Shown here: positions 16,584 through 25,205 of the stretch, one piece after another
How positions within the stretch are numbered: the first letter of the stretch is position 1
Layout of the letters: each line of letters begins with the position of its first letter
DNA from: Tissierella sp.
GTDB lineage: Bacteria; Bacillota; Clostridia; Tissierellales; Tissierellaceae
Reading direction: 5' to 3'
DNA length: 56,548 nt
Assembly (NCBI GenBank): GCA_012735585.1
Contig: JAAYGX010000042.1
Location: forward strand, 1-56,548
The notes under the pieces: model-generated
Seen by the model: only the letters and a program-made list of their open reading frames with translations
Told to the model about the DNA's origin: nothing
Databases searched by the model: none
Translations under genes and position numbers: made by a program

Positions 16584-17050
16584 AAAGAGTAACAAAAGGG
16601 ATTATTACCTTAGGTATTATTGCAATAGTATTGATTTTAATGATAAGTAAAAATGATAGGCCTTTAAAAGGACCTAACCCTGAAGACTTAAGTAGTATCA
16701 TATTAATTGATATTATTGACGAAGAGGGTGTTCAAAAAATTACAATTAATCAACAGATAGATATAAATAACTTCCTAGATATATTTAGCCATGCCAAAAG
16801 AACAGGTGAACAAAGTGTTTCGGAGTTTCCAGACAAAACAAAATTCACTGCTGTTCTTTATAAACTAAAATCCTCAGAAAATTATAGTTGGAGGTCAATG
16901 TATGAAGAAAATGGCGATCTTTACATAGACCAACCTTTTGTAGGAATTTTTAAAATAAACTCAAATGATTTGGATATGTTAGACCAAATTATAAGAGCGG
17001 GGGATAAAGAAGAAATCTCAGTGCCAATTAGCGATATACGTAAAATTTGA
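16580..17050 (+). CDS. Membrane-anchored DUF5301-like protein
   Basis: 156 residues: an uncleaved-looking N-terminal membrane anchor (IITLGIIAIVLILMI, residues ~8-22), no lipobox Cys, then an extracytoplasmic domain of ~125 residues. The block SWRSMYEENGDLYIDQPFVG, in which a Gly-x-x-Tyr-x-x-x-Pro turn is followed by GIF, resembles DUF5301 proteins. Function unknown for the family. AAGGGGGAG lies 5 nt before the ATG. It faces the small minus-strand gene at 17069, with only 18 nt between the two stops. Confidence 0.6.
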   Translation: MKRVTKGIITLGIIAIVLILMISKNDRPLKGPNPEDLSSIILIDIIDEEGVQKITINQQIDINNFLDIFSHAKRTGEQSVSEFPDKTKFTAVLYKLKSSENYSWRSMYEENGDLYIDQPFVGIFKINSNDLDMLDQIIRAGDKEEISVPISDIRKI

Positions 17051-17068
17051 TAATTAAAATTGTTCTTG

Positions 17069-17215
17069 TTATACATTGAAGTAGCCAAAAAAACCAAAGA
17101 ATCCAAATAAACCAAACCATTTAGGATTTTTTGTGTATAATGCTAATGGTACACTTAAGAATCCCAATAGACCTAAATAAGCCAGTTTATTTACAGTTTT
17201 AACCCTTTTTTTCAT
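17069..17215 (-). CDS. 48-residue membrane peptide of the LGFLG/GFFGFF type
   Basis: Too short for ordinary gene finding. ATG at 17215 is preceded by AAAGGAG at proper spacing. The peptide has a basic start (MKKRVKTVNK), a hydrophobic stretch LAYLGLLGFLSVPLALY, then KNPKWFGLFGFFGFFGYFNV. Such Gly-Phe-rich repeats mark small clostridial membrane proteins, often linked to a regulator. Its start faces away from the response-regulator fusion gene at 17332, so the two share a 116-bp intergenic region with an AT-rich palindrome near 17236-17262. Function unknown. Confidence 0.65.
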   Translation of the reverse strand: MKKRVKTVNKLAYLGLLGFLSVPLALYTKNPKWFGLFGFFGFFGYFNV

Positions 17216-17331
17216 AAATAATTCTCCTTTCGTTTATCTATATCTATATTATAGATGTATGATATGAGAAGTTCACATATTACCTTATTTAACACGCATT
17301 AATATAACCTATTTTAAAGGTGGAGAAGAAA

Positions 17332-18528
17332 GTGAAAAGAATACTATTAGTAGAGGATGACCCTTTGTTAAATGAAACTTTAGCTTTTCATTTAAATTCA
17401 GAAGGATATATTGTGATTCCTTCCCATAATATAGCATCTGCAGAAGGATATCTTTCAAGGGATGCCTTTGATTTGATTATCTTAGATGTAAATCTACCTG
17501 ATCGCAATGGCTTTGATCTATATAGATTATATAGAGATAAAATATCAGTACCGATAGTATTTTTAACGGCAAATGATATGGAAAGGGATATGCTGATGGG
17601 ATATGAATTAGGAGCAAGGGATTATATTACGAATCCATTCCATGTTAGTGTCTTTCTTAAAAAAATAGGAATCATATTAAATAATAATAGGGATAAAAAG
17701 AATATAGAAGATATCTATAATGATGGCAATTTGGTTTTAAATTTCACCAGACGAACAGCCATATTACAGGGTGAAGATATTGAATTGACCACTGGGGAAT
17801 TCAATCTATTATACTTATTTATTAGGAATTATAAAATGGTACTGACAAGAAATCTATTATTGGAAAAATTATGGGATGAAAATAAAAGGTATGTGGATGA
17901 AAATGCCCTAACCATGATGGTGAGCCGAATCCGCAGTAAGATAGAAACCAAAGATAAAAAGTATATCAAGACGGTATATGGAATGGGCTATCAATGGAAT
18001 GATTTTGAACAGGAAGGGGATCGAGCAGAGGAGCAACTCCTTCATCTAATAGATGAGAACCCATTATTGGGAATGAGTACCCTAAGGGAAAATTTAATAG
18101 AAGATCAACAGTCCTTTGATTTAATGTATAAAGTAATATTGGGACTAAGTGGATTTATCATTTTATTTAGTCTAATTAATTTAGTCAACACCATAATAAC
18201 CAATATCATATCTAGGAAAAAGGAATTTGCAATGCTGCAATCCATTGGATTGAGCAATAAACAATTGGTAAAGATGATACAGTTTGAGGGATTAGGCTTA
18301 TCTTTGGGAAATCTGATCATAACTTTAATATTAGGTACAACATTAGGATATGGATTGGTAAGAGTATTGCAGCATTTTGGGGCAGAGTATATGCATTATC
18401 GCTTCCCAATAGGATATTTAATGATCTATATTTTAATTATTATTATAGTGCCCATGGTGATTTCAGCCATCTTAGTGGAAATATTTAAGAAGGAGAGCAT
18501 CGTATCAAGGTTACGCCATACGGATTAA
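17332..18528 (+). CDS. OmpR-type response regulator fused to FtsX permease domain
   Basis: 398 residues. Receiver domain (1-~115): acidic residues E8/D9/D10, phospho-acceptor D52, T79; the invariant Lys is replaced by Asn101 (YITNPF for YITKPF). Winged-helix domain (~125-222) is complete to TVYGMGYQWND. Then, without a linker, an FtsX/MacB-type permease tail (~230-398): a cytoplasmic or external stretch, a membrane helix (ILGLSGFIILFSLINLVNTI), the family block RKKEFAMLQSIGLSNKQL, and two more helices. I infer a deletion joining the first and last genes of a regulator-kinase-ATPase-permease operon. GTG 17332 has AAAGGTGGAG 7 nt upstream, better than GTG 17320. Probably a remnant; a membrane-tethered regulator is the alternative. 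Confidence 0.8.
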   Translation: MKRILLVEDDPLLNETLAFHLNSEGYIVIPSHNIASAEGYLSRDAFDLIILDVNLPDRNGFDLYRLYRDKISVPIVFLTANDMERDMLMGYELGARDYITNPFHVSVFLKKIGIILNNNRDKKNIEDIYNDGNLVLNFTRRTAILQGEDIELTTGEFNLLYLFIRNYKMVLTRNLLLEKLWDENKRYVDENALTMMVSRIRSKIETKDKKYIKTVYGMGYQWNDFEQEGDRAEEQLLHLIDENPLLGMSTLRENLIEDQQSFDLMYKVILGLSGFIILFSLINLVNTIITNIISRKKEFAMLQSIGLSNKQLVKMIQFEGLGLSLGNLIITLILGTTLGYGLVRVLQHFGAEYMHYRFPIGYLMIYILIIIIVPMVISAILVEIFKKESIVSRLRHTD

Positions 18529-18607
18529 GTGAACAAAATGCAAGTTTATGGTCATTAAAAAAGGAATGATACAGGGATGGTTCCCTATGAAAAATCATAA
18601 GGAAACC

Positions 18608-18650
18608 AAAGCTGCTTATCATCATAAGTGATTAAGCAGCTTTCCTAATT
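18608..18650. terminator. Bidirectional terminator hairpin
   Basis: Stem AAAGCTGCTTA / TAAGCAGCTTT (11 bp, 14-nt loop) lies between the convergent fusion gene and the RsiV-like gene and has T-rich sequence on both sides when read from either strand. Confidence 0.7.
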
Positions 18651-18666
18651 TAATATATTTTAGTAT

Positions 18667-20109
18667 CTATCTATTAACTTCTTCTATACTATTAATTCTC
18701 CAGTATTGCCCATATTCCTCAAGCTCCATATTTATAACTGATATAAGTTCATCATTTGGTACACTGGTCTTAAGAGTAAATTCTATCTGATATAAATAAT
18801 CTTTAATTTTAGCAATCTTATAGCTATCAACCCATGGACTTGAAGTACCTGTAACAAAGGCTAGATCTTTGAGCTCATAGTATTTCTCTTCCCTAAGATT
18901 ATCCGATAGTAATCCATATTGTACTGCTCCATTTCTCATTTTTACAGCTTCAGCATAGGCATTAACAGCATCTTCTTTCGTAGTATGCATTTCTAACTCT
19001 TTAATTAAATTATAGAAATTATTTTCAAAATTTAATTTGCTATATGCCCTTATGATAATTTTGTCATCATCAAGACTTCCAAGGGATATATTCTCTTCAA
19101 GAACCTCTGTGAAATATTGGATTGGCACATAAGTGATTCCACTTTCAACAACAGGTGGTATAAGAGATATAGGTTCTTTTCCTGTAGTAAAGTAGGAATT
19201 AACTCCATTTTTAATAGTTCCACCAGCAACTATTGCCCCATCCTCTTGACTCCAACCTACTTCATAGCCTAGGACCTCTGCAATGGCTCTTAGGGGAAGG
19301 AGAATGATTTCACCATTATACAATTCTGCCTGTGAATTAATATTCATACCATTAAGGCTTAAAACTCCTCTTTCTTCGCCATCCTTAATAGAGTTAGATA
19401 CTTCATCCTTTAGTAAAGATTCAACCCACTTAAGCTCCAAGGGCATCCTTTTAATACCACCTGCATATGCATCAATATCATAAAGACCAAAGAAGATTAC
19501 AATTTTATCTCCGTCAATATAGAATTCATAATCTCCATTTTTACTTTGTACAATATCCCTAGCATTATCGAAATATTCATCAGGATATTTATCAATATAA
19601 TCAAGAACCAACTTTGTGACCAAATCGATTCCTTGACTCTCATCTTTAAATAGATCTTTTATTTCATAGAACTCTCCGGTTTTTGTATTCAGGGTAAAAG
19701 AATTTATCCAGTAGATTCCATGAGCACCGCCTGAATACAAATATGAATTTAATTGAACAGATGAAATATCACCATTTTTCATGTAATCGTAATTTATATC
19801 AAGGGTCACTACAGAACTAGGACCAAATGGTCCTTCGCCGCCTTCTATGGCTTCATTTTCCATAAGTTTAATGTAATTAGAAGATGACCTTGCCTCCCCA
19901 ATCGAGTTTGAAATTAAGTTTTGGATTTCCATATTCAATTTTTCGGAACCATTAAATCCTTCAAAGAAAGGATAAACTACTTTGATATTTAATTTTTCTT
20001 CGTCTACTTCAATGCTGCCATGCTGAACCAGAAAATTGTCCTCCCCAAAGGTAGGAATACTTCCAAGTATTATAACTAAAGCTAATAATAATGATAATAA
20101 TTTTTTCAT
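18667..20109 (-). CDS. Exported PdaC/RsiV-like protein with copper-amine-oxidase stalk domain
   Basis: 480 residues. Signal peptide (KKLLSLLLALVIILGSIPTFG); DUF4163/PdaC-like domain (~30-140); DUF3298/RsiV-like domain (~145-245) including YSGGAHG and FYEIKDLFKD; a stalk domain (~250-355) with ILLPLRAIAEVLGYEVGW and YVPIQYFTEVL; and a C-terminal alpha/beta domain (~370-480) with EYGQYWRINSIEE, like DUF4829-type modules. RsiV of Bacillus uses DUF4163-DUF3298 to bind lysozyme and control SigV; here the protein has no cytoplasmic anti-sigma segment, so it would be a surface protein, not a standard anti-sigma factor. It is divergent from the ECF sigma gene at 20358, from which it is probably controlled. 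Confidence 0.8.
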   Translation of the reverse strand: MKKLLSLLLALVIILGSIPTFGEDNFLVQHGSIEVDEEKLNIKVVYPFFEGFNGSEKLNMEIQNLISNSIGEARSSSNYIKLMENEAIEGGEGPFGPSSVVTLDINYDYMKNGDISSVQLNSYLYSGGAHGIYWINSFTLNTKTGEFYEIKDLFKDESQGIDLVTKLVLDYIDKYPDEYFDNARDIVQSKNGDYEFYIDGDKIVIFFGLYDIDAYAGGIKRMPLELKWVESLLKDEVSNSIKDGEERGVLSLNGMNINSQAELYNGEIILLPLRAIAEVLGYEVGWSQEDGAIVAGGTIKNGVNSYFTTGKEPISLIPPVVESGITYVPIQYFTEVLEENISLGSLDDDKIIIRAYSKLNFENNFYNLIKELEMHTTKEDAVNAYAEAVKMRNGAVQYGLLSDNLREEKYYELKDLAFVTGTSSPWVDSYKIAKIKDYLYQIEFTLKTSVPNDELISVINMELEEYGQYWRINSIEEVNR

Positions 20110-20357
20110 GTTTACTCTCCTTTCAATTTCTTTTATATTTATTGTAAAGGCTAAACATTATCATTATCAAGCCACAATATGGTTACAACTTTTATGAAGA
20201 ATGGAGACTTTAACAATATTAGCAAATGCACTACAATATAAGTGCATTTATAAAGAGGAAGAATTTGGTTAAAACTATTTATGAATCTATTACGAATATA
20301 AGTATAAGACAATTAAGTGGGATTCTTAATTGTTCCTATGGAAGTGAGGCGTGGGAT

Positions 20358-20903
20358 GTGGAACAAGAGCTACAATGGATAAATCAGATTCGATCAGAAT
20401 CAAATAAGACTGCAGCAAATAAGTTGATAACAAAATATTATAAGGAGATCTATGCTTATGTATATAAGCAAACTTTAAATAAAGAATTATCTATGGACTT
20501 GACTCAAGAAATATTTATAAAGGTACTCCAATCCATAGGTAGTTATGATAAAAATAAGGCTTCCTTTAGAACATGGTTATATCGAATATCAACATATAGA
20601 ATTGTAGATTTTTATCGCTCAAAGCATTATAAATACAATTCTCTGGTGAATTCTATTGAAGATTATGATATTAAAGATGAAGAAGACTTTACCATATCTA
20701 TAGAATACAAGGAAGATGTTGAGAAAATCATGGAAGTAGTAAACCAATTGGATGTTTCTAATCAACAGATTTTAAGACTTAAACTTTTTGGAGAATATAC
20801 TTTTAAAGAAATATCAGAGATACTTAAATATCCTGAATCCACAGTAAAAACAAAGTACTATTCTACCATAAGAAGAATAAAGAAAGATTTGAAGGAGTGG
20901 TAA
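20358..20903 (+). CDS. ECF-type RNA polymerase sigma factor
   Basis: 181 residues from GTG 20358. Region 2 is seen in LITKYYKEIYAYVYKQTLNKELSMDLTQEIFIKVLQ and SFRTWLYRISTYRIVDFYRS; region 4 in QLDVSNQQILRLKLFGEYTFKEISEILKYPESTVKTKYY. The frame is open back to an ATG at 20226, but that ATG lacks a ribosome binding site and the extra 44 residues do not look like sigma; AGTGAGG 8 nt upstream supports GTG 20358 (TTG 20265 is another option). It heads an operon with a membrane protein and an ABC-2 exporter, and is divergent from the RsiV-like gene. The gene right behind it may be its membrane anti-sigma partner. Confidence 0.88.
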   Translation: MEQELQWINQIRSESNKTAANKLITKYYKEIYAYVYKQTLNKELSMDLTQEIFIKVLQSIGSYDKNKASFRTWLYRISTYRIVDFYRSKHYKYNSLVNSIEDYDIKDEEDFTISIEYKEDVEKIMEVVNQLDVSNQQILRLKLFGEYTFKEISEILKYPESTVKTKYYSTIRRIKKDLKEW

Positions 20904-20904
20904 T

Positions 20905-21663
20905 ATGAGTAAAGATAGACTTGAAATCGAATATCCAGATGATGCTATGATAGAATCTCAAATTCAAATGATTATATCCCAAGGAATAAAACCAAAAGAA
21001 TCCTTTTATAGTTATTTAAAAAAGATGTACCGACAAATTGGTCTAAGACATATATTTCACGATGCCACAGAAATTGCCTTCACATTTTTTATTGCCATAT
21101 CTATTTTACTATTTATCACTATAGGAGCTGTAAGGGAGTCTGGGGTAGCGGATGAAAGTATATATTCCTTTATATTCATTACTTCGCCTATGATATATTT
21201 AACCATGGCTTTGGTATCCTTTGTCAATACAAAGTTTAATGGTACTTATGAGCTTGAAATGACTTTTAAGTTCAATATATATCAATTGGCTGCCTTTAGA
21301 ATGCTGATATTTAGTATCATCAGTATTTTAGTTAATACGATGATGATTTATTTAGTAGCAATAATTAATCGACAGATGGATTTTTTAATGGCTCTAATGA
21401 TCTCTACAACATCTTTATTTATATTCTCTATAATATTTTTATACGGAATGATGAAAAGAAATACAGCTATTAAAAAACATCTAATCATAGGAGGATGGAT
21501 ATTATCCAATTTATTTTTAACTATTTATAGTAAGGAGTTTTATAATACTCTATTGATCCATGTTCCAATATACGTATATTTATTAGTAATAACAGGCTGC
21601 ATCTATGTCTATATAAAAAATCTAAAGAAGCTTATGTTTTCAACAGATTTAGGAGGAATTTAA
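20905..21663 (+). CDS. Six-helix membrane protein, possible anti-sigma partner
   Basis: 252 residues. A ~60-residue charged cytoplasmic N-terminus (IEYPDDAMIESQIQMIISQG, then SYLKKMYRQIGLRHIFHDATE) precedes six membrane helices. The layout, and the fact that the ATG begins 1 nt after the sigma gene's stop, fits a membrane-bound regulator of the sigma factor, but no zinc-binding HxxxCxxC is present. An alternative is an extra permease for the following ABC proteins; its helices resemble the ABC-2 type weakly. The next gene starts directly at its stop codon, so all are one operon. Confidence 0.6.
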   Translation: MSKDRLEIEYPDDAMIESQIQMIISQGIKPKESFYSYLKKMYRQIGLRHIFHDATEIAFTFFIAISILLFITIGAVRESGVADESIYSFIFITSPMIYLTMALVSFVNTKFNGTYELEMTFKFNIYQLAAFRMLIFSIISILVNTMMIYLVAIINRQMDFLMALMISTTSLFIFSIIFLYGMMKRNTAIKKHLIIGGWILSNLFLTIYSKEFYNTLLIHVPIYVYLLVITGCIYVYIKNLKKLMFSTDLGGI

Positions 21664-22548
21664 ATGTTAACAATACACAATCTTAGTAAAAACTTTGGGA
21701 GTTTTACTGCTCTTAAGGATATCAATCTTGAATTTACAAATGGCGTATATGGTTTATTAGCGCCCAATGGTGCAGGGAAGACCACATTGATGAAAATAAT
21801 AACCACACTTCTTTATCCAAGCGGAGGAGAAGTGCTTTATGAAGGTCAAGATATTTTCAAAAGGGGAGAGGATTATCGAGAATTATTAGGGTATCTGCCC
21901 CAGGAATTTGGATACTATAAAAACTATAGCCCTATGCAGTATCTTCTATATATAGCAGCTCTAAAGGGATTGGAGGGTAAAGTAGCTAAGGAAAGGGCAA
22001 TAGAACTATTAAAGCTTGTTGGTCTAGAAAATGTAATGAATAAAAAAATGAAAAAATTCTCCGGTGGTATGATTCAACGAGTGGGAATCGCTCAAGCCAT
22101 GTTAAATAATCCTAAAATCCTCATATTGGATGAGCCAACAGCAGGTCTAGATCCAAAGGAAAGGGTACGATTTAGAAATCTTCTAACAGATTTATCTAGG
22201 GAGAAAATTGTGATCCTTTCAACCCATATCGTATCGGATGTAGAATCCATAGCCAATGAAATTATAATGATTAAAGATAAGGAGATTCTTTATAAGGATT
22301 CTATGAGAAATATCTGTAATTTAATAGAGGGAATGGTATATGAAACAGAAGTGGCATTTGATGAGGTTTCAAGCTTTAAACAACAGTATCAATCTTTGTC
22401 TGAAAAACAGGAACAGGGAAAAATGAAGATCAGGTTTATATCTAAAGATGATATTCCTGCTTCTACATGGAAACCAGTATCTCCAAGCCTTGAAGATGTA
22501 TTTTTGAATATATATAATGATGAAATACTAGAAGGAGATAATCAATGA
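21664..22548 (+). CDS. ABC-2 exporter ATP-binding protein
   Basis: 294 residues, cytoplasmic ATPase of the BcrA/CcmA type. Walker A is APNGAGKTT (Ala at the first Gly of GxxGxGKT), Q loop in YLPQEFG, signature FSGGM, Walker B ILILDEPTAGLDP, and the H loop STHIVSD. The C-terminal ~85 residues are the variable extension common in antimicrobial-peptide and lantibiotic exporters. Its stop overlaps the permease start by 4 nt. It is a paralogue of the ATPase at 27107, sharing long runs such as PTAGLDPxERVRFRNLL. Confidence 0.9.
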   Translation: MLTIHNLSKNFGSFTALKDINLEFTNGVYGLLAPNGAGKTTLMKIITTLLYPSGGEVLYEGQDIFKRGEDYRELLGYLPQEFGYYKNYSPMQYLLYIAALKGLEGKVAKERAIELLKLVGLENVMNKKMKKFSGGMIQRVGIAQAMLNNPKILILDEPTAGLDPKERVRFRNLLTDLSREKIVILSTHIVSDVESIANEIIMIKDKEILYKDSMRNICNLIEGMVYETEVAFDEVSSFKQQYQSLSEKQEQGKMKIRFISKDDIPASTWKPVSPSLEDVFLNIYNDEILEGDNQ

Positions 22549-23813
22549 GTATAAAAGTACATGAATTTAAAAAAGTTGTGACTTCCACAGTAATTATAGG
22601 GATGATACTATTATTTATAGCCTTTAACCTATTTTTAGTATTTGACCATCATTATATAAGGAATGAGTTAACAGTATTAAACAAAATGGTTGATGAGCTG
22701 GGATATGAAATCAATGATGAAATGCTGGAGAATTTTCAAGACCTCTATAGGGATGAACTAAAAAAGATGAATGAAATAACCAATGATAAGACCTCTAAAA
22801 CCTATGGGGATGTGGGAACTTTTTTTGAGGAAGTTAGAAACGACTATGATTTATATAATGTCTATACCCATAAAGAGTTAGACCATATGAATCAGATCAT
22901 GATTATGGAAATCTATCTTGATTTCATCAAGGATATGGATCATGAATATGCCTCCTTTGATCTGCTGGAATTTGCAGAGACAGAGATATCCCTCTATGGT
23001 CTTCAGGGGAGTGCTGCAGAAACAGCTAGAAGTAATTATGAAAAATTAGGAGATCGATTAAACCAGCTATTGGATAATGGGGAGCATAAAAATATGTTCT
23101 TTATAGGACAGATCTATGGAATGCACTCCCTATTGTTTAAAGATATATTTCGAGTGGTGAGCTTTGAAATAATGATCCTAGTGGTTCTAATCACTGCCTA
23201 TATCATGAATTATGAATTTGAAAACAAAACCCCTCTGATGGTCTATAGTACTAGGAGAGGGAGAAATATAATTTGGGATAAGCTGTTGGTAGCAATGGGA
23301 AGTGGTGTCATTGCCACAACACTAATTCTAGGGATTACTTTAATAGCCTATTTTTGCCTATTTAGTTATAAGGGACTTTGGACCGTCCCCATAAGCAATT
23401 ATTTTAACTGGGAAGATGTCTTTCCTCTGATTTCTTGGTGGGATATGTCCTTTATTCAGTATTTAATCTGTTCCATTGTTTTGACGTATATTTGTGGTAT
23501 TTTATTTACCATGATTACCTTTATATTGTCCATATTTACAAAAAATAGCTATATTTCATTTTTTGCCTTTGGCATCCTCTTTGGATTGATTCTGCTTATA
23601 CCGGATATAATGCCAAGGAGTAATAATTTAATATTTTTATCAGGATTTACCCCATTTCATTTAGTCCTGAATCCACAGATTTGGTTCACAGGGAGAGGAA
23701 TATTTACCATCTTTAAATATTATGAAATAACCATAGTAGGCGTATGGGGTCTATTACTGTTTATTGGGGGGAAACTATCTGCTAAAAGATTTATTAAAGA
23801 AGATATTCACTAG
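22545..23813 (+). CDS. ABC-2 permease subunit
   Basis: 422 residues. One N-terminal helix (VIIGMILLFIAFNLFLVF), a large predicted external domain of about 170 residues (~40-205) rich in acidic residues, then five or six helices; this matches ABC-2 permeases of the YtrF/DUF-like peptide-export class with a big first loop. Coupled to the ATPase gene by a 4-nt ATGA overlap and followed 10 nt later by a second permease, so the exporter is likely a heterodimeric membrane pair. Substrate unknown; antimicrobial peptide or envelope-stress export is the usual role of such sigma-linked systems. Confidence 0.8.
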   Translation: MSIKVHEFKKVVTSTVIIGMILLFIAFNLFLVFDHHYIRNELTVLNKMVDELGYEINDEMLENFQDLYRDELKKMNEITNDKTSKTYGDVGTFFEEVRNDYDLYNVYTHKELDHMNQIMIMEIYLDFIKDMDHEYASFDLLEFAETEISLYGLQGSAAETARSNYEKLGDRLNQLLDNGEHKNMFFIGQIYGMHSLLFKDIFRVVSFEIMILVVLITAYIMNYEFENKTPLMVYSTRRGRNIIWDKLLVAMGSGVIATTLILGITLIAYFCLFSYKGLWTVPISNYFNWEDVFPLISWWDMSFIQYLICSIVLTYICGILFTMITFILSIFTKNSYISFFAFGILFGLILLIPDIMPRSNNLIFLSGFTPFHLVLNPQIWFTGRGIFTIFKYYEITIVGVWGLLLFIGGKLSAKRFIKEDIH

Positions 23814-23823
23814 GAGGTTCGTT

Positions 23824-24951
23824 ATGAAGATTGTATTAAACGAGATAAAAAAGATTTTTGAACTTAAAATGATTGCAATCATGCTACTTATAAACTTCAT
23901 CCTATATTTTCTATTCACCAGTTTCCATATCAACCATTTTCCAAATGGTAGGCCAGAACTAGATCATTACAATATACATCTAGAGATGCTGGAGAACTAT
24001 GGAAGGGACATGGATGAGGAAGAATTTGCACATTTTAAGGAAGTCTATGAAAATGAGGTGGAAAGAGCAAATCAATATCTACAGGAAGATGAACTGGCTA
24101 GGGAAGAAGGCATCAGTACCTATGAAGCCTTTCGTTCCATAGGGTCAGATAGACTCGGTAGTTATATCATGTTTGAAGAAAGGGTGGACTTATTTTGGGA
24201 ATTACAAGCTAGGGAAAGTTTAATCGATGATTATGAAACAACAGATCTCTTTATAGAAAGGCTTTACGAAAAGAGTAATGAACAACAGAGACAGAGGATT
24301 GATGAGGTTGTTCATGAAGATAGGTTAAGCTCAATATTTCCAAATTTGGTTTTTAATAATTATACAGATTATATAGGGGAAGTATGCCTAGCTATTTTCT
24401 TAAGTATTATGTTTATGTTGTCTCCAATCTATTTAAGGGACGGGAAAAATAATATGAATGACCTCCAATATACTTCTAAAATTGGAAGAAATCTATTTAA
24501 AAAAAAGGCATTGGGCGCTATAATAGCAACCTTTATCATAATTACATTGGAACTAGGTGTATATTTTCTAATATATACAAAAAATAATACCGGGATGTTT
24601 TTAAATTCTAAGATCATATCCATCTTTCATAAACGTATATTCTGGTATAATTTAACCTTTATCCAATATATTGTTTTAACCCTTGTTGGAATTTATGTGA
24701 TGGGGTTTGTTATTGCTCTCATGGTAAGCCTTATATCCAGTTTGGCACCCAATTATATCGCCACCATTGCAATCCAAATACCACTGGTGTTTTTTACTTT
24801 GGTAGTATTCATCCCATATCTAATAAAATATATTGCATTGGTGAATCTGCCCAAATATTCCAGGGGCATCTCCTATTTAGGTTTAGTGATAGTATCATTG
24901 ATATTGATGGGTATAAGATGGAGAAGGGAAAAGCTCATGGATATTGCTTAA
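23824..24951 (+). CDS. Second ABC-2 permease subunit
   Basis: 375 residues from ATG 23824, which has TAGGAGG 8 nt upstream; the longer frame from 23764 overlaps the previous gene and lacks a site. Same layout as its neighbour: one helix (MIAIMLLINFILYFLF), a ~150-residue acidic external domain, then about five helices with the second half turning at LSPIYLRDGKNNMNDLQYTSKIGR, a block also seen in the other permease as YSTRRGRN. Last gene of the sigma-headed operon, ending at the hairpin at 25040. Confidence 0.8.
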   Translation: MKIVLNEIKKIFELKMIAIMLLINFILYFLFTSFHINHFPNGRPELDHYNIHLEMLENYGRDMDEEEFAHFKEVYENEVERANQYLQEDELAREEGISTYEAFRSIGSDRLGSYIMFEERVDLFWELQARESLIDDYETTDLFIERLYEKSNEQQRQRIDEVVHEDRLSSIFPNLVFNNYTDYIGEVCLAIFLSIMFMLSPIYLRDGKNNMNDLQYTSKIGRNLFKKKALGAIIATFIIITLELGVYFLIYTKNNTGMFLNSKIISIFHKRIFWYNLTFIQYIVLTLVGIYVMGFVIALMVSLISSLAPNYIATIAIQIPLVFFTLVVFIPYLIKYIALVNLPKYSRGISYLGLVIVSLILMGIRWRREKLMDIA

Positions 24952-25039
24952 ATTTGATTTATGAACGCAACAGAGCACAGGGGGTCAGGCTTGAATAATT
25001 ACCTAATGTACAATTTTTATAACAAAGGGACTATTACTC

Positions 25040-25095
25040 AAAAATAATTCCTACAGGGATATTGAATATCCATTGTAGGAATTATTTTTAATTTA
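25040..25095 (+). terminator. Rho-independent terminator
   Basis: A perfect 16-bp stem (AAAAATAATTCCTACA / TGTAGGAATTATTTTT) with an 18-nt loop that itself folds (GGATATTGAATATCC), followed by AATTTATTTTTT. It closes the ECF operon. Confidence 0.85.
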
Positions 25096-25205
25096 TTTTT
25101 TATTAGGATATAATGTCCCTATAGATATTTAATAGATAATTTCATGTTAAAATATATTAGGTGCTTTTTTACTGATATATGATGAAATTGAAAGAAGGGA
25201 TTGCC

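Noticed and set aside
21664-22548. Walker A beginning with Ala (APNGAGKTT) considered as an inactive ATPase
   Set aside because: The P-loop Gly, Lys and Thr that bind phosphate are intact, as are Walker B, signature and H loop; the first position tolerates Ala.
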